Shown: positions 35,484 to 45,594 of the stretch, one piece after another | Numbering within the stretch: the first letter of the stretch is position 1 | Layout of the letters: the number at the start of each line of letters is the position of its first letter | Origin: Sphingopyxis sp. LC363 | GTDB lineage: Bacteria; Pseudomonadota; Alphaproteobacteria; Sphingomonadales; Sphingomonadaceae | Reading direction: 5' to 3' | NCBI RefSeq assembly: GCF_000756385.1 | Contig: NZ_JNFC01000007.1 | Location: 1 to 64,000, forward strand | DNA: 64,000 bases | The notes under the pieces: generated by a model | Databases searched by the model: none | What the model saw: only the letters and a program-made list of their open reading frames with translations | Told to the model about the DNA's origin: nothing | Position numbers and translations under genes: made by a program

Positions 35484-37865
35484 GGTCAGGATCAGCCGCG
35501 CGGCGGCGTGCCGTTCGACCGCCCCCTTGCTGAACCATAAGGGCTGCATCTCGCCCGCGATCCACTTCGGATAGAAATCGCGATAGCGCGGCGAGCGCGG
35601 ATCGGCCGACTGGCCGGGGAGCAACAGAAAGCGGCTATTGTCCCAAGCGCCGACGTCGGCGACGAAGAGATAGCTGGCGCCGTGCGAGACGTCGAAGCCG
35701 CGTTTGGCGTTGAAACCGCGCGCCATCGGCGTATTCCAGTCGCCGCCCGAGCGGCCGCCCTCGATCTTCGGGAAGGCCGCCGCGATCGCCGGGTTCGACG
35801 ACGCCAGCGGATGGGCGATCGTCACGCGGTGGAGGTCGCCCCAGCGCCAGCCCGCGGGATCGGGGCCGGCCAGTTCGACCGCGCGCTTCCAGCCCGCCGC
35901 CAGTGCGCCATCGATCATCGCATCGCGCGCCGCCACGGGATCGTCGCCGAGGCGCTTGTCGGGTGCGCCGAGGATGCGCAACATTTCGGACAGGTTGACC
36001 GAGGGGATCAGGTCGCGCGCAGCCGCAGGAACGACCCGTTCGTAAAAGGCCGTCGACAGCGATGCCATGACCATTTCATAGAGCAGGGTCGCGGCGCTGT
36101 CGGCCTCGATGCCGCAATTCCAGCGGCGGAGGAGCGCCGCGGCGCCGGCGGCTTCGGGCGACGGCGCGGCCGGAAGCAGTTTGACGAGTGCGCGCGCGGG
36201 AAGCGATTGGACATCGTGCTGAAGCGCGATGCTGTCCTCGATCCGGTGTTTCGGCTGGGCACGCAAGACCTCGGCGCAACGATCGTAGCGAAAGGGGTCG
36301 CTCCAGCTGAAGCTGATGATCCGTTCGCGATAGGGATAATCGGCCGGCAGGTTCATCTGGTTCGCCGACGCGAACCAGCCTTCGCGCGGGTTATAGACGT
36401 GCGGCATATCCTCGACGGGCAGGATGCCCGTCCAGTCGAACGACCCGTCGCCGGGCGCCGGAAACAACCCGTCGTGCCGCGGCCGGCGCGGTACAAAACC
36501 GATTGTCTGCCAGCCGGTGTTGCCGTCGACATCCGCATAATGGAAATTGGTCGGGGAAACGTGCAGCTTGAACGCCTTGCGGAGCGACGCCCAGTCCTTT
36601 GACAGGTTGATCGCGATGATCGCAAATCGCATGTTTGCACCTGGCAGCATGGCGACGGTCGCCAGGGCAACCGCGCGCTCGCGTGCCGCATCCTCGGACA
36701 CGACCGGGCGGCCGTCCGCATAGCGCAGGATCACGCGCTCGGCCGGCGCACCCTTGACGGCAATCTCCTCCTCGACCGTCTCGAACGCTTTCCATTCGCC
36801 CTTGTGCCAATAGCGGCCGGGATCGTCCTTTTTGGTGCGGAGGATGAAGAGGTCGGTCTGATCGATGTGGAAATTGGTGCGGCCAAAGGCGAAGCGGTCG
36901 GTATGGCCCTGCATGATGCCGGGCAGTCCCGGCGCGCCCGCACCGATGACATCGAGCCCCGGCGCCGTCAGGTGGACCATGTGCCGCGGGCTCGACCCGC
37001 CGATGCCGAGGTGCGGGTCATTGGCGAGAATCGGCCGTCCGGTCGCGCTGCGCGACGGTGCGACGGTCCACGCGTTGCTGCCGAGCGCGAAGCGCTCGGC
37101 ATTGCGCTCGGCGGGGTCGAGCCGCGTTTCCTGGATCGGGGCGAAGCTCGCAGGCCGGTTGGCAGGGTCGAGGATACCCAGATCGGTTTCGCTCACCGCC
37201 GCGACGTCGAGCCCTTCGGGGATGGTGAAGGACCAGGCGGGGCGCAGCGGCATCATCAGCTGGTCGGCGTCGAGCAGGCCGCGCGCCTGAAGCTGTGCGC
37301 GGCGCACCTCGTCGTCGGCGTCGCCCATGCTGATGCCGCGATCCCGCACGAGATCGCGCACATCCCAGCGCAGCGGACTGATTCCGAGGATGCCATATTC
37401 CAGCGGCAATTGCGCCGGATCGGCTGCGAGTTCGTCGATGCGGGCGTTGACGCCGGCGACATAGCCGCGCGCGCATTCGAGGACGTCGGACGGCAGCGCC
37501 GCAAGTTCGGCGTCGATGTCGCCGCGATAAAGGAAAAGTCGCGCCGCTTTGTCCGCCGCGATAAATCGTGGGCCGAAAGCTTCGGCCATTCGCCCCATGT
37601 CGCGGCGGTGATCCATATCGATCTGGAAGAGCCGGTCGCGCGCGACGAGATAGCCCTGCCCAAAAAAGGCGTCGTGCAACGACGCGGCGCGGACGTGCGG
37701 CACGCCCAGTTCGTCTTCGATCACCTCGATCGGTGCCCGCGCGCCCGCCAGCCGGACGGACCGCGCTGTGCCCATGCCTCCCGTCACCTTGGGTTTTGCC
37801 ATCAGGCTTGCCGGCATCGCGACAAAGGCGGCGGAAGCCAGCAGGAACGCACGGCGCTGGATCAA
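35457..37865 (-). CDS. Penicillin acylase-family Ntn hydrolase
   Basis: An 802-residue periplasmic amidase precursor. The N-terminus LIQRRAFLLASAAFVAMPASLMA has a twin-arginine-like signal. Family features are LGVPHVRAASLHDAFFGQGYLVARDRLFQIDMDRR-type text, the autocatalytic cleavage site with nucleophile Ser in LGSNAW, and NDPHLG with the oxyanion Asn. Relatives cleave penicillins, bile salts or acyl-homoserine lactones, so the substrate is open. I propose TTG 37865 because GGAGGG lies 7 bases upstream and the RR motif follows directly; the frame itself opens at 37895. It converges on dacB with a 27-bp overlap. Confidence 0.88.
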   Translation of the reverse strand: MIQRRAFLLASAAFVAMPASLMAKPKVTGGMGTARSVRLAGARAPIEVIEDELGVPHVRAASLHDAFFGQGYLVARDRLFQIDMDHRRDMGRMAEAFGPRFIAADKAARLFLYRGDIDAELAALPSDVLECARGYVAGVNARIDELAADPAQLPLEYGILGISPLRWDVRDLVRDRGISMGDADDEVRRAQLQARGLLDADQLMMPLRPAWSFTIPEGLDVAAVSETDLGILDPANRPASFAPIQETRLDPAERNAERFALGSNAWTVAPSRSATGRPILANDPHLGIGGSSPRHMVHLTAPGLDVIGAGAPGLPGIMQGHTDRFAFGRTNFHIDQTDLFILRTKKDDPGRYWHKGEWKAFETVEEEIAVKGAPAERVILRYADGRPVVSEDAARERAVALATVAMLPGANMRFAIIAINLSKDWASLRKAFKLHVSPTNFHYADVDGNTGWQTIGFVPRRPRHDGLFPAPGDGSFDWTGILPVEDMPHVYNPREGWFASANQMNLPADYPYRERIISFSWSDPFRYDRCAEVLRAQPKHRIEDSIALQHDVQSLPARALVKLLPAAPSPEAAGAAALLRRWNCGIEADSAATLLYEMVMASLSTAFYERVVPAAARDLIPSVNLSEMLRILGAPDKRLGDDPVAARDAMIDGALAAGWKRAVELAGPDPAGWRWGDLHRVTIAHPLASSNPAIAAAFPKIEGGRSGGDWNTPMARGFNAKRGFDVSHGASYLFVADVGAWDNSRFLLLPGQSADPRSPRYRDFYPKWIAGEMQPLWFSKGAVERHAAARLILTLKRLGDSD

Positions 37866-38266
37866 CAGGAGCCCTCCAACATCGAAAAAGCACAACCAAC
37901 GCCGACCCTATCGCACCTCTCCGCGGCGCGGCCATAACAAGCGGGTCACGTCCTATAACTGCAAGCTATCAGATATTCCCGCAAGGGCTGCCACAGTATT
38001 ATTCCTTGAGGTTATATATCCATATATTCAAGTTATTAGGGTAGTTGTTGACCTGCCGAAAGCACCCTGTAACCTCACCGTCACCAAACCGACCTGGGCT
38101 AGCCTTGTGCGTGGCGGCCGCGGGTAGGGTACGGCGCTTATCATGAATAAGAAGGGCGGAGCAGGGCATCCGCCAGATGGTCAGGTGGGACATTAGGCAA
38201 GCCGAGCCGGCGACAGGCCGGAACGCGCCTTGGGGCGTGCGGCTCGGGCAACAGGGGACTGCTGAT
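37866..38266. other. Divergent intergenic region between the acylase and TonB receptor genes
   Basis: About 400 bp without a believable gene. An AT-rich patch at roughly 37940-38050 (GTTATATATCC, ATATATTCAAG) stands out from its GC-rich surroundings and is where I would expect the two divergent promoters. I see no clear operator. Confidence 0.45.
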
Positions 38267-41200
38267 ATGCGTGATATGGAACATGTTCGTGGGCCGCTGG
38301 GCCGTTTCGGGGCGGCGATGACCGCACTGGCGCTGGTGCAGGCCGCACCGGCACTGGCGCAGGAGGAAGCCTCCGCTGCCGACAGCACCGAAGCGGCGCT
38401 GTCCGACCAGATCATCGTCACCGGTTCGCGCGTCGCACGCGACGGCTTCCAAGCCCCGACCCCGCTGGTCGTTCTGTCGCAACAGGACATCCAAAACACC
38501 TCGCCGTCGAACAATATCGCCGATTTCGTCAACCAGCTTCCACAACTCGCCGGTTCGACGCGGCCCGCCAACTCGCGCCTCAATATTTCGAACGGCTCGG
38601 CGGGCATCAACGCGCTCAACATGCGCAACCTCGGCGAAAGCCGCGTGCTCGTTCTCGTCGACGGCCGTCGTTCGGTCGGTTCCACGATTTTCGGCTGGGT
38701 CGACATCAACACCATCCCGCAGGCGCTGGTCGATCGGGTCGAGGTCGTGACCGGGGGCGCATCGTCGGCCTATGGTTCCGACGCGGTCACCGGCGTCGTC
38801 AATTTCGTCCTCAACAAAAAGCTGGAAGGTCTCCGCATCACCGGGGACATCGGCCTCACCGACAAGGGCGACGGGTTCAACTATTCGGGCAGCGTGGCGG
38901 GCGGCCTGTCGTTCGCCGAAGGCCGCGGCCATGCCGTCTTCAACGCCGAGATCGCGCATCAGGACGGCATTTACGAGATCGATCCGAACGACCGGCCGTG
39001 GAACCACCGCGGCTATCTGGCCTTCGCAAACCCCGCCTATACCGCGACCAATGGCCAACCGGCGTTTATCACCTTCCGCGAGAATGCCGGCCAGACCAAT
39101 CAGGCGCCCGGCGGCTTCATCACGGGTTCGGCGGGCAACAACAATGCACTGCGCGGCCTCTATTTCGGGCGGAACGGGGAGGTCAATCAGTTCAACTATG
39201 GCTCGTTCAACTCGCCCGCGCTGAACAGCGGTTCCGCGGTGACGCGCACCGTCGGCGGCGACTGGCGGCTCAACGATTCGGGCCGCCGCATCGGCCTGAA
39301 CCCCAAAGACGACCGCTGGGGCGTCTTTGGCCGCCTGAGCTACGAAATCGCCGACGGCGTCGAAATCTTCGCCGAAGGCTCGTACAACCGGCAGGAAGTC
39401 TTCTTTAACGCGGGCCCCAACCTCGGGTCGGCGACGCTCGGCACGGTCGGTTGCACGGTCGTCCCCGTCCCCACGACCTGCAACGCCTTTGCGCTGCAAA
39501 CGCTGGGTGCCGCGCGCCTCGCGGGCGTCAACAGCATCAGCATCACGACCACCGCGGCCGACCTGCCGTTCCGCGGCATCAACAACCAGCGCGAGGTCCA
39601 GCGCTATGTCATCGGCGCCGAGGGCGAGTTCGACGCGTTCGGCAAAGCGGCGCGCTGGGACGTTTATGGCCAATATAGCCGGTCGGACCTGCGCGAGCAG
39701 CTCCGCAACATCATGAATGTGGGCCGGATGCGAGACGCGTCAAACGCCGCCTTCGCGCCGGCAGGAAATTCCGGCGGCTATGCGACCGGTTCGATCCAGT
39801 GCCTGATCAACGTCGATGCGGACGCCAACAACAACGATCCGAACTGCGTGCCGCTCAACCGTCTGGGTATCGGCGTCGCCGACCCGGCGGCGATCGACTA
39901 TGTGCTCGGCGATCCCTATCGCAAGCAGGTGATGGAGCAATATGTCGCCGGTGCGAACCTGTCGCTGACGCCGTTCGCGACATGGGCGGGCGACGTGAGC
40001 ATCGCGATCGGCGGCGAATATCGCGAAGAGAAGATTCGCGGCAGCGTGCCGGAGGAATTTCAGCCCGCCCGCAACGCCGACGGGACGACGTCGAACCGAT
40101 GGTCGGTCGGCAACTATCTGCCGTTCAAGGGCAGCTATAATGTGAAGGAAGCCTATCTCGAGACCGTGGTCCCGCTGGGCCTTGGCCTCGAATTCAACGG
40201 AGCTGTCCGCGCGACAGACTATTCGACCTCGGGCTATGTTACCACGTGGAAGCTTGGCGCAACCTGGGCGCCGATCGAGGATATCCGCTTCCGCGTCACG
40301 CGATCGCGCGACATTCGCGCCCCCAACCTCAACGAACTGTTCCAGGCAGGCACCGCCAACAGCGATTCGGTGCGCAACCCGGCGTTCGTTCAGGGCGACC
40401 CGACCAGCGGCCCGCAATTCTTCCCCTATTCGGGCCTGACGACGGGCAATCCGGACCTGAAACCGGAAAAGGCCGATTCGTGGAATATCGGCGCGGTGGT
40501 CACGCCGCGTTTCCTGCCCGGCTTCAGCGCATCGGTCGATTATTTCCGCATCGATCTGGAGGATGCGATCGATACGATCTCCGCACAGGAAATCGTCAAC
40601 CGCTGCGACGAAGGACGACAGGAATATTGCGACGCGATCACCGAGGATCCGGCACGCGAACAACCGGGGCCGCCGCGCGTCCCCTATCTGCTGATCCGCA
40701 GTCAGCCCTTCAATTTCGTCAGCAAGCTGGTGCGCGGCATCGACTTCGACGCGGCCTACCGCCTGCCGGTCGGCGGAGAAAGCAGCATCACGCTGCGGGG
40801 TAACGCGACGCGCTATATCGAGAATCTGTCAGACACCGGCATTGCCGGGGTAACCCCGGTCAATACCGTCGGCGCGAACGGCAGCCAGTCGGCAACGCCG
40901 AAATGGATCTTTCGCGGCAGCCTCATCTATGAAAATCCGGCTTTCTCAGGCACGATCACCGGTCGAGGCGTCAGTTCGGGCAAATATCTGGCAAACGCCA
41001 TCGAATGCACGAGCGGCTGCCCGACCTCGACCAGCCAGGCGCCGACCTATGACAACAACCACGTCAAGGGCACCTTCTACGTCGATCTCAATCTGACACA
41101 GAAGGTCCGGATGCAGAGTGGATCGCAGGCCGAACTCTTCTTCAACGTGACCAATTTGTTCGATGCCGATCCGCTGCTGCTACCTGAAACCGGTTTGGCT

Positions 41201-41269
41201 GCGAACAGCACCTATTCGGATCTTCTCGGCCGCCAATTCCGCGTCGGAATCCGGTTCAGGACGAAGTGA
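38267..41269 (+). CDS. TonB-dependent receptor
   Basis: A 1000-residue outer-membrane receptor. Signal peptide at about 1-35 (ALALVQAAPALAQ), TonB-box-like DQIIVTGSR, a plug with NMRNLGESRVLVLVDGRRSVGS and VEVVTGGASSAYGSDAVTGVVNFVLNKK, then a long barrel (RDIRAPNLNELFQAGT; NPDLKPEKADSWNIG) ending in an aromatic-rich strand (GRQFRVGIRFRTK). The plug resembles receptors common in Caulobacter and sphingomonads, whose substrates range from siderophores to peptides and sugars, and nothing here decides among them. ATG 38267 has AGGGGA upstream. Confidence 0.9.
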   Translation: MRDMEHVRGPLGRFGAAMTALALVQAAPALAQEEASAADSTEAALSDQIIVTGSRVARDGFQAPTPLVVLSQQDIQNTSPSNNIADFVNQLPQLAGSTRPANSRLNISNGSAGINALNMRNLGESRVLVLVDGRRSVGSTIFGWVDINTIPQALVDRVEVVTGGASSAYGSDAVTGVVNFVLNKKLEGLRITGDIGLTDKGDGFNYSGSVAGGLSFAEGRGHAVFNAEIAHQDGIYEIDPNDRPWNHRGYLAFANPAYTATNGQPAFITFRENAGQTNQAPGGFITGSAGNNNALRGLYFGRNGEVNQFNYGSFNSPALNSGSAVTRTVGGDWRLNDSGRRIGLNPKDDRWGVFGRLSYEIADGVEIFAEGSYNRQEVFFNAGPNLGSATLGTVGCTVVPVPTTCNAFALQTLGAARLAGVNSISITTTAADLPFRGINNQREVQRYVIGAEGEFDAFGKAARWDVYGQYSRSDLREQLRNIMNVGRMRDASNAAFAPAGNSGGYATGSIQCLINVDADANNNDPNCVPLNRLGIGVADPAAIDYVLGDPYRKQVMEQYVAGANLSLTPFATWAGDVSIAIGGEYREEKIRGSVPEEFQPARNADGTTSNRWSVGNYLPFKGSYNVKEAYLETVVPLGLGLEFNGAVRATDYSTSGYVTTWKLGATWAPIEDIRFRVTRSRDIRAPNLNELFQAGTANSDSVRNPAFVQGDPTSGPQFFPYSGLTTGNPDLKPEKADSWNIGAVVTPRFLPGFSASVDYFRIDLEDAIDTISAQEIVNRCDEGRQEYCDAITEDPAREQPGPPRVPYLLIRSQPFNFVSKLVRGIDFDAAYRLPVGGESSITLRGNATRYIENLSDTGIAGVTPVNTVGANGSQSATPKWIFRGSLIYENPAFSGTITGRGVSSGKYLANAIECTSGCPTSTSQAPTYDNNHVKGTFYVDLNLTQKVRMQSGSQAELFFNVTNLFDADPLLLPETGLAANSTYSDLLGRQFRVGIRFRTK

Positions 41270-41349
41270 ACCGGCAGGAACGAGCTGCCAATTTCGCGTG
41301 ACAACAAGCCGCGAACTGCTGCGCCCCCGGAAATCAGGGTGATGGCCAT

Positions 41350-41390
41350 GCCCCCGCTTCGCTGCGCAATATCGCGAAGGAAGCGGGGGC
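41350..41390. terminator. Inverted repeat between convergent genes, possible bidirectional terminator
   Basis: GCCCCCGCTT (41350-41359) and AAGCGGGGGC (41381-41390) are perfect 10-bp arms around a 21-bp centre that can itself fold (GCG...CGC). It lies midway between the ends of the rightward receptor and the leftward MipA-like gene. No T-tract is present, so a REP-type repeat is equally possible. Confidence 0.45.
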
Positions 41391-41477
41391 ACACCACCGG
41401 CGCGATCGCCGATTACTCCGAGGACAAAGAGGCGATAGTCCGCGGTCGTCGAGCATCGCGGCTTCATGGTTGTAGGA

Positions 41478-42152
41478 TCAGAAACGGTAGGTGATCGCAA
41501 AGATCCCATAAGGACGCGTCTTGTGATAGACGATCGGGCTGTCCTTCGCATCGCCAAGCAATGAGGACACGCCTCCCACTGTCATCAAACTGACGCGATC
41601 GGTCAGGCGGTAGACGACTGCGAGTTCGGCCTTCGCGTCGACAAGCCCGCTGCCCGCGCGATATTGCGGGAGCCCCGATGCGGCGGATTGCTCTGCGGTC
41701 ACCCCGAAATAGCGATTGTTGTGCTTTCGGTTCCCCCAGGTGGTGCCGATCGACGGGATCAACATCAGCTTGTCGCTCGCCGTGACGCGATAGGCGAGGC
41801 TCGCATCCACAATAACGCCTTCGGTGTTGCCGGTGATGACCTTGGTCGCTCCGAGCGTCGCTTCGAAGCCGCCCTGCCGCAGCTTCACGAAACCGCGCCC
41901 ACCGAGGCCCAGCGACAGCTTGCCGATGCCATCCGGCGCATCCTTCGCCCGGTAGCCGCCGACCGGAGTGAGCCCTGCGCCAACCGTCACATGCTCGGAA
42001 TCGAAGAGATTGGCTCCGATACCGTCCTGAAGATTGACGAAGAAACGGCCCCATTTCACGTCGACCATGGGCAGCGGCTGGAACCTGTAATCGTCCGCGC
42101 CCTGATAGGCTGGCGCATAGAGTCCGCCGACACCGACGACGATGCGGACCAA
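41478..42152 (-). CDS. MipA/OmpV-like outer-membrane protein, probably 5'-truncated
   Basis: About 224 residues match the MipA/OmpV beta-barrel family: VVGVGGLYAPAYQGADDYRFQPLPMVDVKWGRFF near the start, then regular amphipathic strands, ending YGIFAITYRF with a C-terminal aromatic. In the family a signal peptide precedes the first strand, but here the upstream in-frame text (LKALAPFATFHFQCGAAAHESPAF) has no ATG or GTG before the receptor stop at 42260, only TTG 42152 inside the first strand. The signal peptide has therefore been lost or is out of frame. The gene may be a remnant, or may start at a non-standard codon. Confidence 0.55.
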   Translation of the reverse strand: MVRIVVGVGGLYAPAYQGADDYRFQPLPMVDVKWGRFFVNLQDGIGANLFDSEHVTVGAGLTPVGGYRAKDAPDGIGKLSLGLGGRGFVKLRQGGFEATLGATKVITGNTEGVIVDASLAYRVTASDKLMLIPSIGTTWGNRKHNNRYFGVTAEQSAASGLPQYRAGSGLVDAKAELAVVYRLTDRVSLMTVGGVSSLLGDAKDSPIVYHKTRPYGIFAITYRF

Positions 42153-42259
42153 GATGACGAAGGCTGGCGATTCATGAGCGGCGGCACCGCACTGAAAATG
42201 AAATGTTGCGAATGGTGCAAGCGCCTTAAGGACTACCGTTCCCCTCGGAGCATGCGCCT

Positions 42260-45067
42260 TTAGAAGCGCGCCCGGATCCCGGCGGTGTAGATGGTGTCGT
42301 CCCACCGGATATCGCGGTTGAACCCGGTCGGGTTGAAGTAGCTGCGATATTTATTGCCCAGAATATTGGTGCCGCCGACGTCGACCCGCAGATTCTCGTT
42401 CAGCTCATAGCCGATCCCGAAATCGAGACGCCCGCCCGGACGGACGTAGTTCAGATTGGGCGGGGTCACACCGGCGGCCAGTTCCGCGTCCGTGATCGGC
42501 CGCACCAGATTGAGCCCGGTCGTGTCGCCGTCATAATAGCTCGACCGATAGGTGTAGACGAGACGCGCCGACAAACCGAATTTGTCGTAGAACAGGCCAG
42601 CGTTGAAATTATATTTGCTGACGCCCTGAAGCGGCAGGCCGGCAAGCCGGTCGTCGCCGCCGACTTCGGAATCGGCATAGGTGAAGTTGCCCGACACGCC
42701 GAAGCCGGACAGAGCACCGGGCAGGAAATCGAAGAAGGTCTGACCGCTGACTTCGACGCCCTTGAGCTTCGCTTCGCCGACGTTGCGCGGACGCGTGATA
42801 TTATATCCGATGCCGTCGATGAATTCGAGCGACGGGGCGCTGATGACGCGATCGGTGATGTCGCGATAATAGCCCGCCACGGCGACGAAACCGCTCTTCC
42901 AATAATATTCGAGCGTCGCATCGAAGCTTTCCGATTTTTGCGGACGCAGTTCCGGATTGCCCGCCGATCCCGAATTCTGAACGTTCGGATTGGTCGCCAC
43001 AATGTAGCTCAAACCGGGATTGAGCGAGCCGAAATCGGGGCGGCGGATCGTTTTCGAATAGGTCGCTCTGGCCTGCAGGCCGCCGCCGAACTGGATACGC
43101 GCGCTGGCATTGGGAAGTATATCGATATCCGACGTCTTCGCACGAACCGGAGTGACCACGCCGCTGACCACGCCAGCGCCTTCGATCTGCCGGTCCGTCA
43201 GCGTCGGCCGCACGCCGATGACCCCGTCGAGGACGAGCGGTCCGCCAAGCTCGACTTCATATTTCGCCTGAATATAGCCGGCGAAGGTCCGTTCCTTTGC
43301 GTCGAAGCGCCGCTCCGGCTGGTAAACAGGATCGCCCAATGCGACGCCGTAAATCTCGCGCAGCCGATCGCGGCCCTCGGCCGTTCGCAGATAATCGGGG
43401 TTGGGCGACAAACGCGGAGCTCCGCCGTTCAGGCGCGGAATTCCGGGGACCTCGATGAGGAAGTCGGACGGCAAATCCAGTGAACTGAGCAGCGTATTCG
43501 AATCGCCGCCGGGTGCGGCGCGGTTGACTAGCGCCTGATTGGACGTGGCACCGCGATCGGCGAAGCGAAGGCCCAGCTGAAGCTGGTCGAGCAAGCCCCC
43601 GACCTCGAACTCGGCGTCCATTCGTACCTGGAACAGCGACCCGTCCGCGCGAGTGAAATTCTGGTTCAGTCCGTTCCGGAGCCTGAAATCCGAGGGATCG
43701 TTCAGCGGGTTACCGGTGAACTCATACTGCGCCCCGATGCCGGCGTTGCTTTCGACCACGACTTCCGCCAGCCGCTTGCCGACATCGACGATCACCACTT
43801 CATTGATGAAGGTCGATTCCTGATAGGCGAGGTCGAACTTTACGCGGCCCGGCCCCTTCTCGAAGATGAAACCGCCGCCGAAGAGGTAATTGTCTGTCTT
43901 CTGATCGCGCGCCTGGGTGCTGACGAATGAGGTGGCGTTGCCATAGGTGGCGCTGTCGAGCTCGCAAAGCTCTTGCAGCGTGAACTCTCCCGCTTCGATC
44001 TGGGCCGTCGTCGGGTTGAATCCGGCTGCGTTCACGCGAGCGCGGAAGCAATTGTCGTTCGTAACGGGGTTCGAGATCGTCGTGCCCGGGCTGAACAGCT
44101 GGGCCTCGACAAAGGCCGACTGCTGCTTCGCGCGATAGCCCGCGTAAAGTCCGTCGAAATAGATTTCGAGTTCGGGCGTTGCCTGCCACTGGATCGCCGC
44201 ATTCGCCTGCGGACGTTCGAAATAGCCATATTCATTGAGCCCGCCCGCGACGTTCTGCGACGCATAGCCCGGCAAGTTGAACGGCGCCGTAGCAGTAGAA
44301 CGGCGGACGGGAGCATAGAGATAAGGCCGGTTATAGTCGGTGCGGCTCCACGAGACGTTCAACAGTGCACCGATCTCGCCAATGCCGGTGTCCCAGCGGT
44401 TGGTAGCGAGGAGCCCGAACTGCGGATTGAGCTTTTCAACGTTGGTGGCGTAGTTCCCGCGGGCGGTGACGACGATCGTCGGGTCGCGAAACTTGAACGG
44501 CTTGTTCAACTGAAGGTCGGTGTTCCCTGCAATCCCGCCCTCGATGAGGTCGGCCGTCGCGGATTTGATGACGTCGACCCGCGACAAGGCTTCGGCGGGA
44601 AGGTCCTGAAACGAAAAGGTTCTGCCGGTGGTGGAAAAGAACTCGCGGCCGTCGAGGGTGGTCAGGATGTCGCCCAGCCCGCGGATCACGACGCCCGTGA
44701 TCTCGTTGTTCGCGCCCACCGTCACCTGCACGCCCGGCACGCGCTGCAGCGCCGCGGCGGTCGTCGGGTCGGGGAATTTACCGATTTCCTCGGCCACGAT
44801 CGAATCCACGACCTGGACTGAATCGCGCTTGATCTCGGCCGCCGCCTCAAGGCTCCGACGAATCGTTCCTGTCACCACGATTTCCGCGTCCGATCCGGCG
44901 GGCTGCGGATCGGTATTTCCTTGGGTCGCAGATACGATCACATTGCCGGAAATCGGTTCGGAAGTACGCGATTGCCCTTCCGACGCGGCTGCGTCGGAAA
45001 TCATCAGGCCCGCCACGAGTGGCAACAATGACACCGACACGACAGCTTTAGACGCCTTGCTCATCAT
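42260..45067 (-). CDS. TonB-dependent receptor, Xanthomonas/Caulobacter type
   Basis: A 935-residue outer-membrane receptor. Signal peptide (SKAVVSVSLLPLVAGLMISDAAA), TonB box region AEIVVTGTIRRSLEAA, plug with GKFPDPTTAAALQRVPGVQV, TGVVIRGLGDILTTLDGREFF and VDVIKSATADLIEGGIAG. This plug style is that of the large TonB-Xanth-Caul group, often tied to complex carbohydrate uptake. It ends with strand YTAGIRARF. ATG 45067 has GGGAAACGG upstream; ATG 45094 is a possible alternative. The MipA-like gene follows on the same strand. Confidence 0.9.
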   Translation of the reverse strand: MMSKASKAVVSVSLLPLVAGLMISDAAASEGQSRTSEPISGNVIVSATQGNTDPQPAGSDAEIVVTGTIRRSLEAAAEIKRDSVQVVDSIVAEEIGKFPDPTTAAALQRVPGVQVTVGANNEITGVVIRGLGDILTTLDGREFFSTTGRTFSFQDLPAEALSRVDVIKSATADLIEGGIAGNTDLQLNKPFKFRDPTIVVTARGNYATNVEKLNPQFGLLATNRWDTGIGEIGALLNVSWSRTDYNRPYLYAPVRRSTATAPFNLPGYASQNVAGGLNEYGYFERPQANAAIQWQATPELEIYFDGLYAGYRAKQQSAFVEAQLFSPGTTISNPVTNDNCFRARVNAAGFNPTTAQIEAGEFTLQELCELDSATYGNATSFVSTQARDQKTDNYLFGGGFIFEKGPGRVKFDLAYQESTFINEVVIVDVGKRLAEVVVESNAGIGAQYEFTGNPLNDPSDFRLRNGLNQNFTRADGSLFQVRMDAEFEVGGLLDQLQLGLRFADRGATSNQALVNRAAPGGDSNTLLSSLDLPSDFLIEVPGIPRLNGGAPRLSPNPDYLRTAEGRDRLREIYGVALGDPVYQPERRFDAKERTFAGYIQAKYEVELGGPLVLDGVIGVRPTLTDRQIEGAGVVSGVVTPVRAKTSDIDILPNASARIQFGGGLQARATYSKTIRRPDFGSLNPGLSYIVATNPNVQNSGSAGNPELRPQKSESFDATLEYYWKSGFVAVAGYYRDITDRVISAPSLEFIDGIGYNITRPRNVGEAKLKGVEVSGQTFFDFLPGALSGFGVSGNFTYADSEVGGDDRLAGLPLQGVSKYNFNAGLFYDKFGLSARLVYTYRSSYYDGDTTGLNLVRPITDAELAAGVTPPNLNYVRPGGRLDFGIGYELNENLRVDVGGTNILGNKYRSYFNPTGFNRDIRWDDTIYTAGIRARF

Positions 45068-45321
45068 CCGTTTCCCATCTTTGTAGCGCGTCATTGGACC
45101 GAGGCGCTTGGATAACGGTATAATGCGATAAATCATATCTGACAATCCGGTTGCGCGATGATTCAGGGTAACGCTTTGGCGAGCGAGTCGAGGCAGGCGC
45201 ATCGCCCAAAGCCACGCTCGCGATCATCGGATCGGCTCGGCGTTTCTATGAACGCTCCGCCCTTGCACGCGGCACAACGAGCGTTGCGAATTGCCGACTC
45301 GCCCTGCGGACAGGGGGCGGC

Positions 45322-45594
45322 ATGAACGACAAGACACGCGCGCAATCCGTCCGCCAGCATGAAGGGTTGCAGATACACCGCTCGGGCACGCTCGATATAT
45401 TGACGCTTGAGCGCCCCGACAGGCTCAACGCCATCGATCCGCGTATGGTCGATGCGCTGACCTCCTATTTCCGGCAAAAGCGCGACGACGATGATTGCCG
45501 CGTGATCGTGCTGCGCGGAGCCGGGCGAGCCTTCTGCGCGGGCGTGGACCTGAAATCGACGACTGACGCGCCACCCGACCTGCAATTCACCGGC
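45322..45594 (+). pseudogene. Enoyl-CoA hydratase/isomerase, 3'-truncated at the tRNA
   Basis: The first about 90 residues are a normal crotonase-family N-terminus (LDILTLERPDRLNAIDPRMVDAL, then VIVLRGAGRAFCAGVDLKS with the oxyanion-hole region). Full proteins have about 260 residues. Similarity stops at DLQFT, exactly where the encoded CCA of tRNA-Gln begins at 45595; the rest of the frame is translated tRNA (GWLGRQDSNLRMAV). The remaining two-thirds of the gene is not in this window. An upstream open frame ends in an ATGA overlap with its start, as in an operon. It looks like a boundary remnant. Confidence 0.8.
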
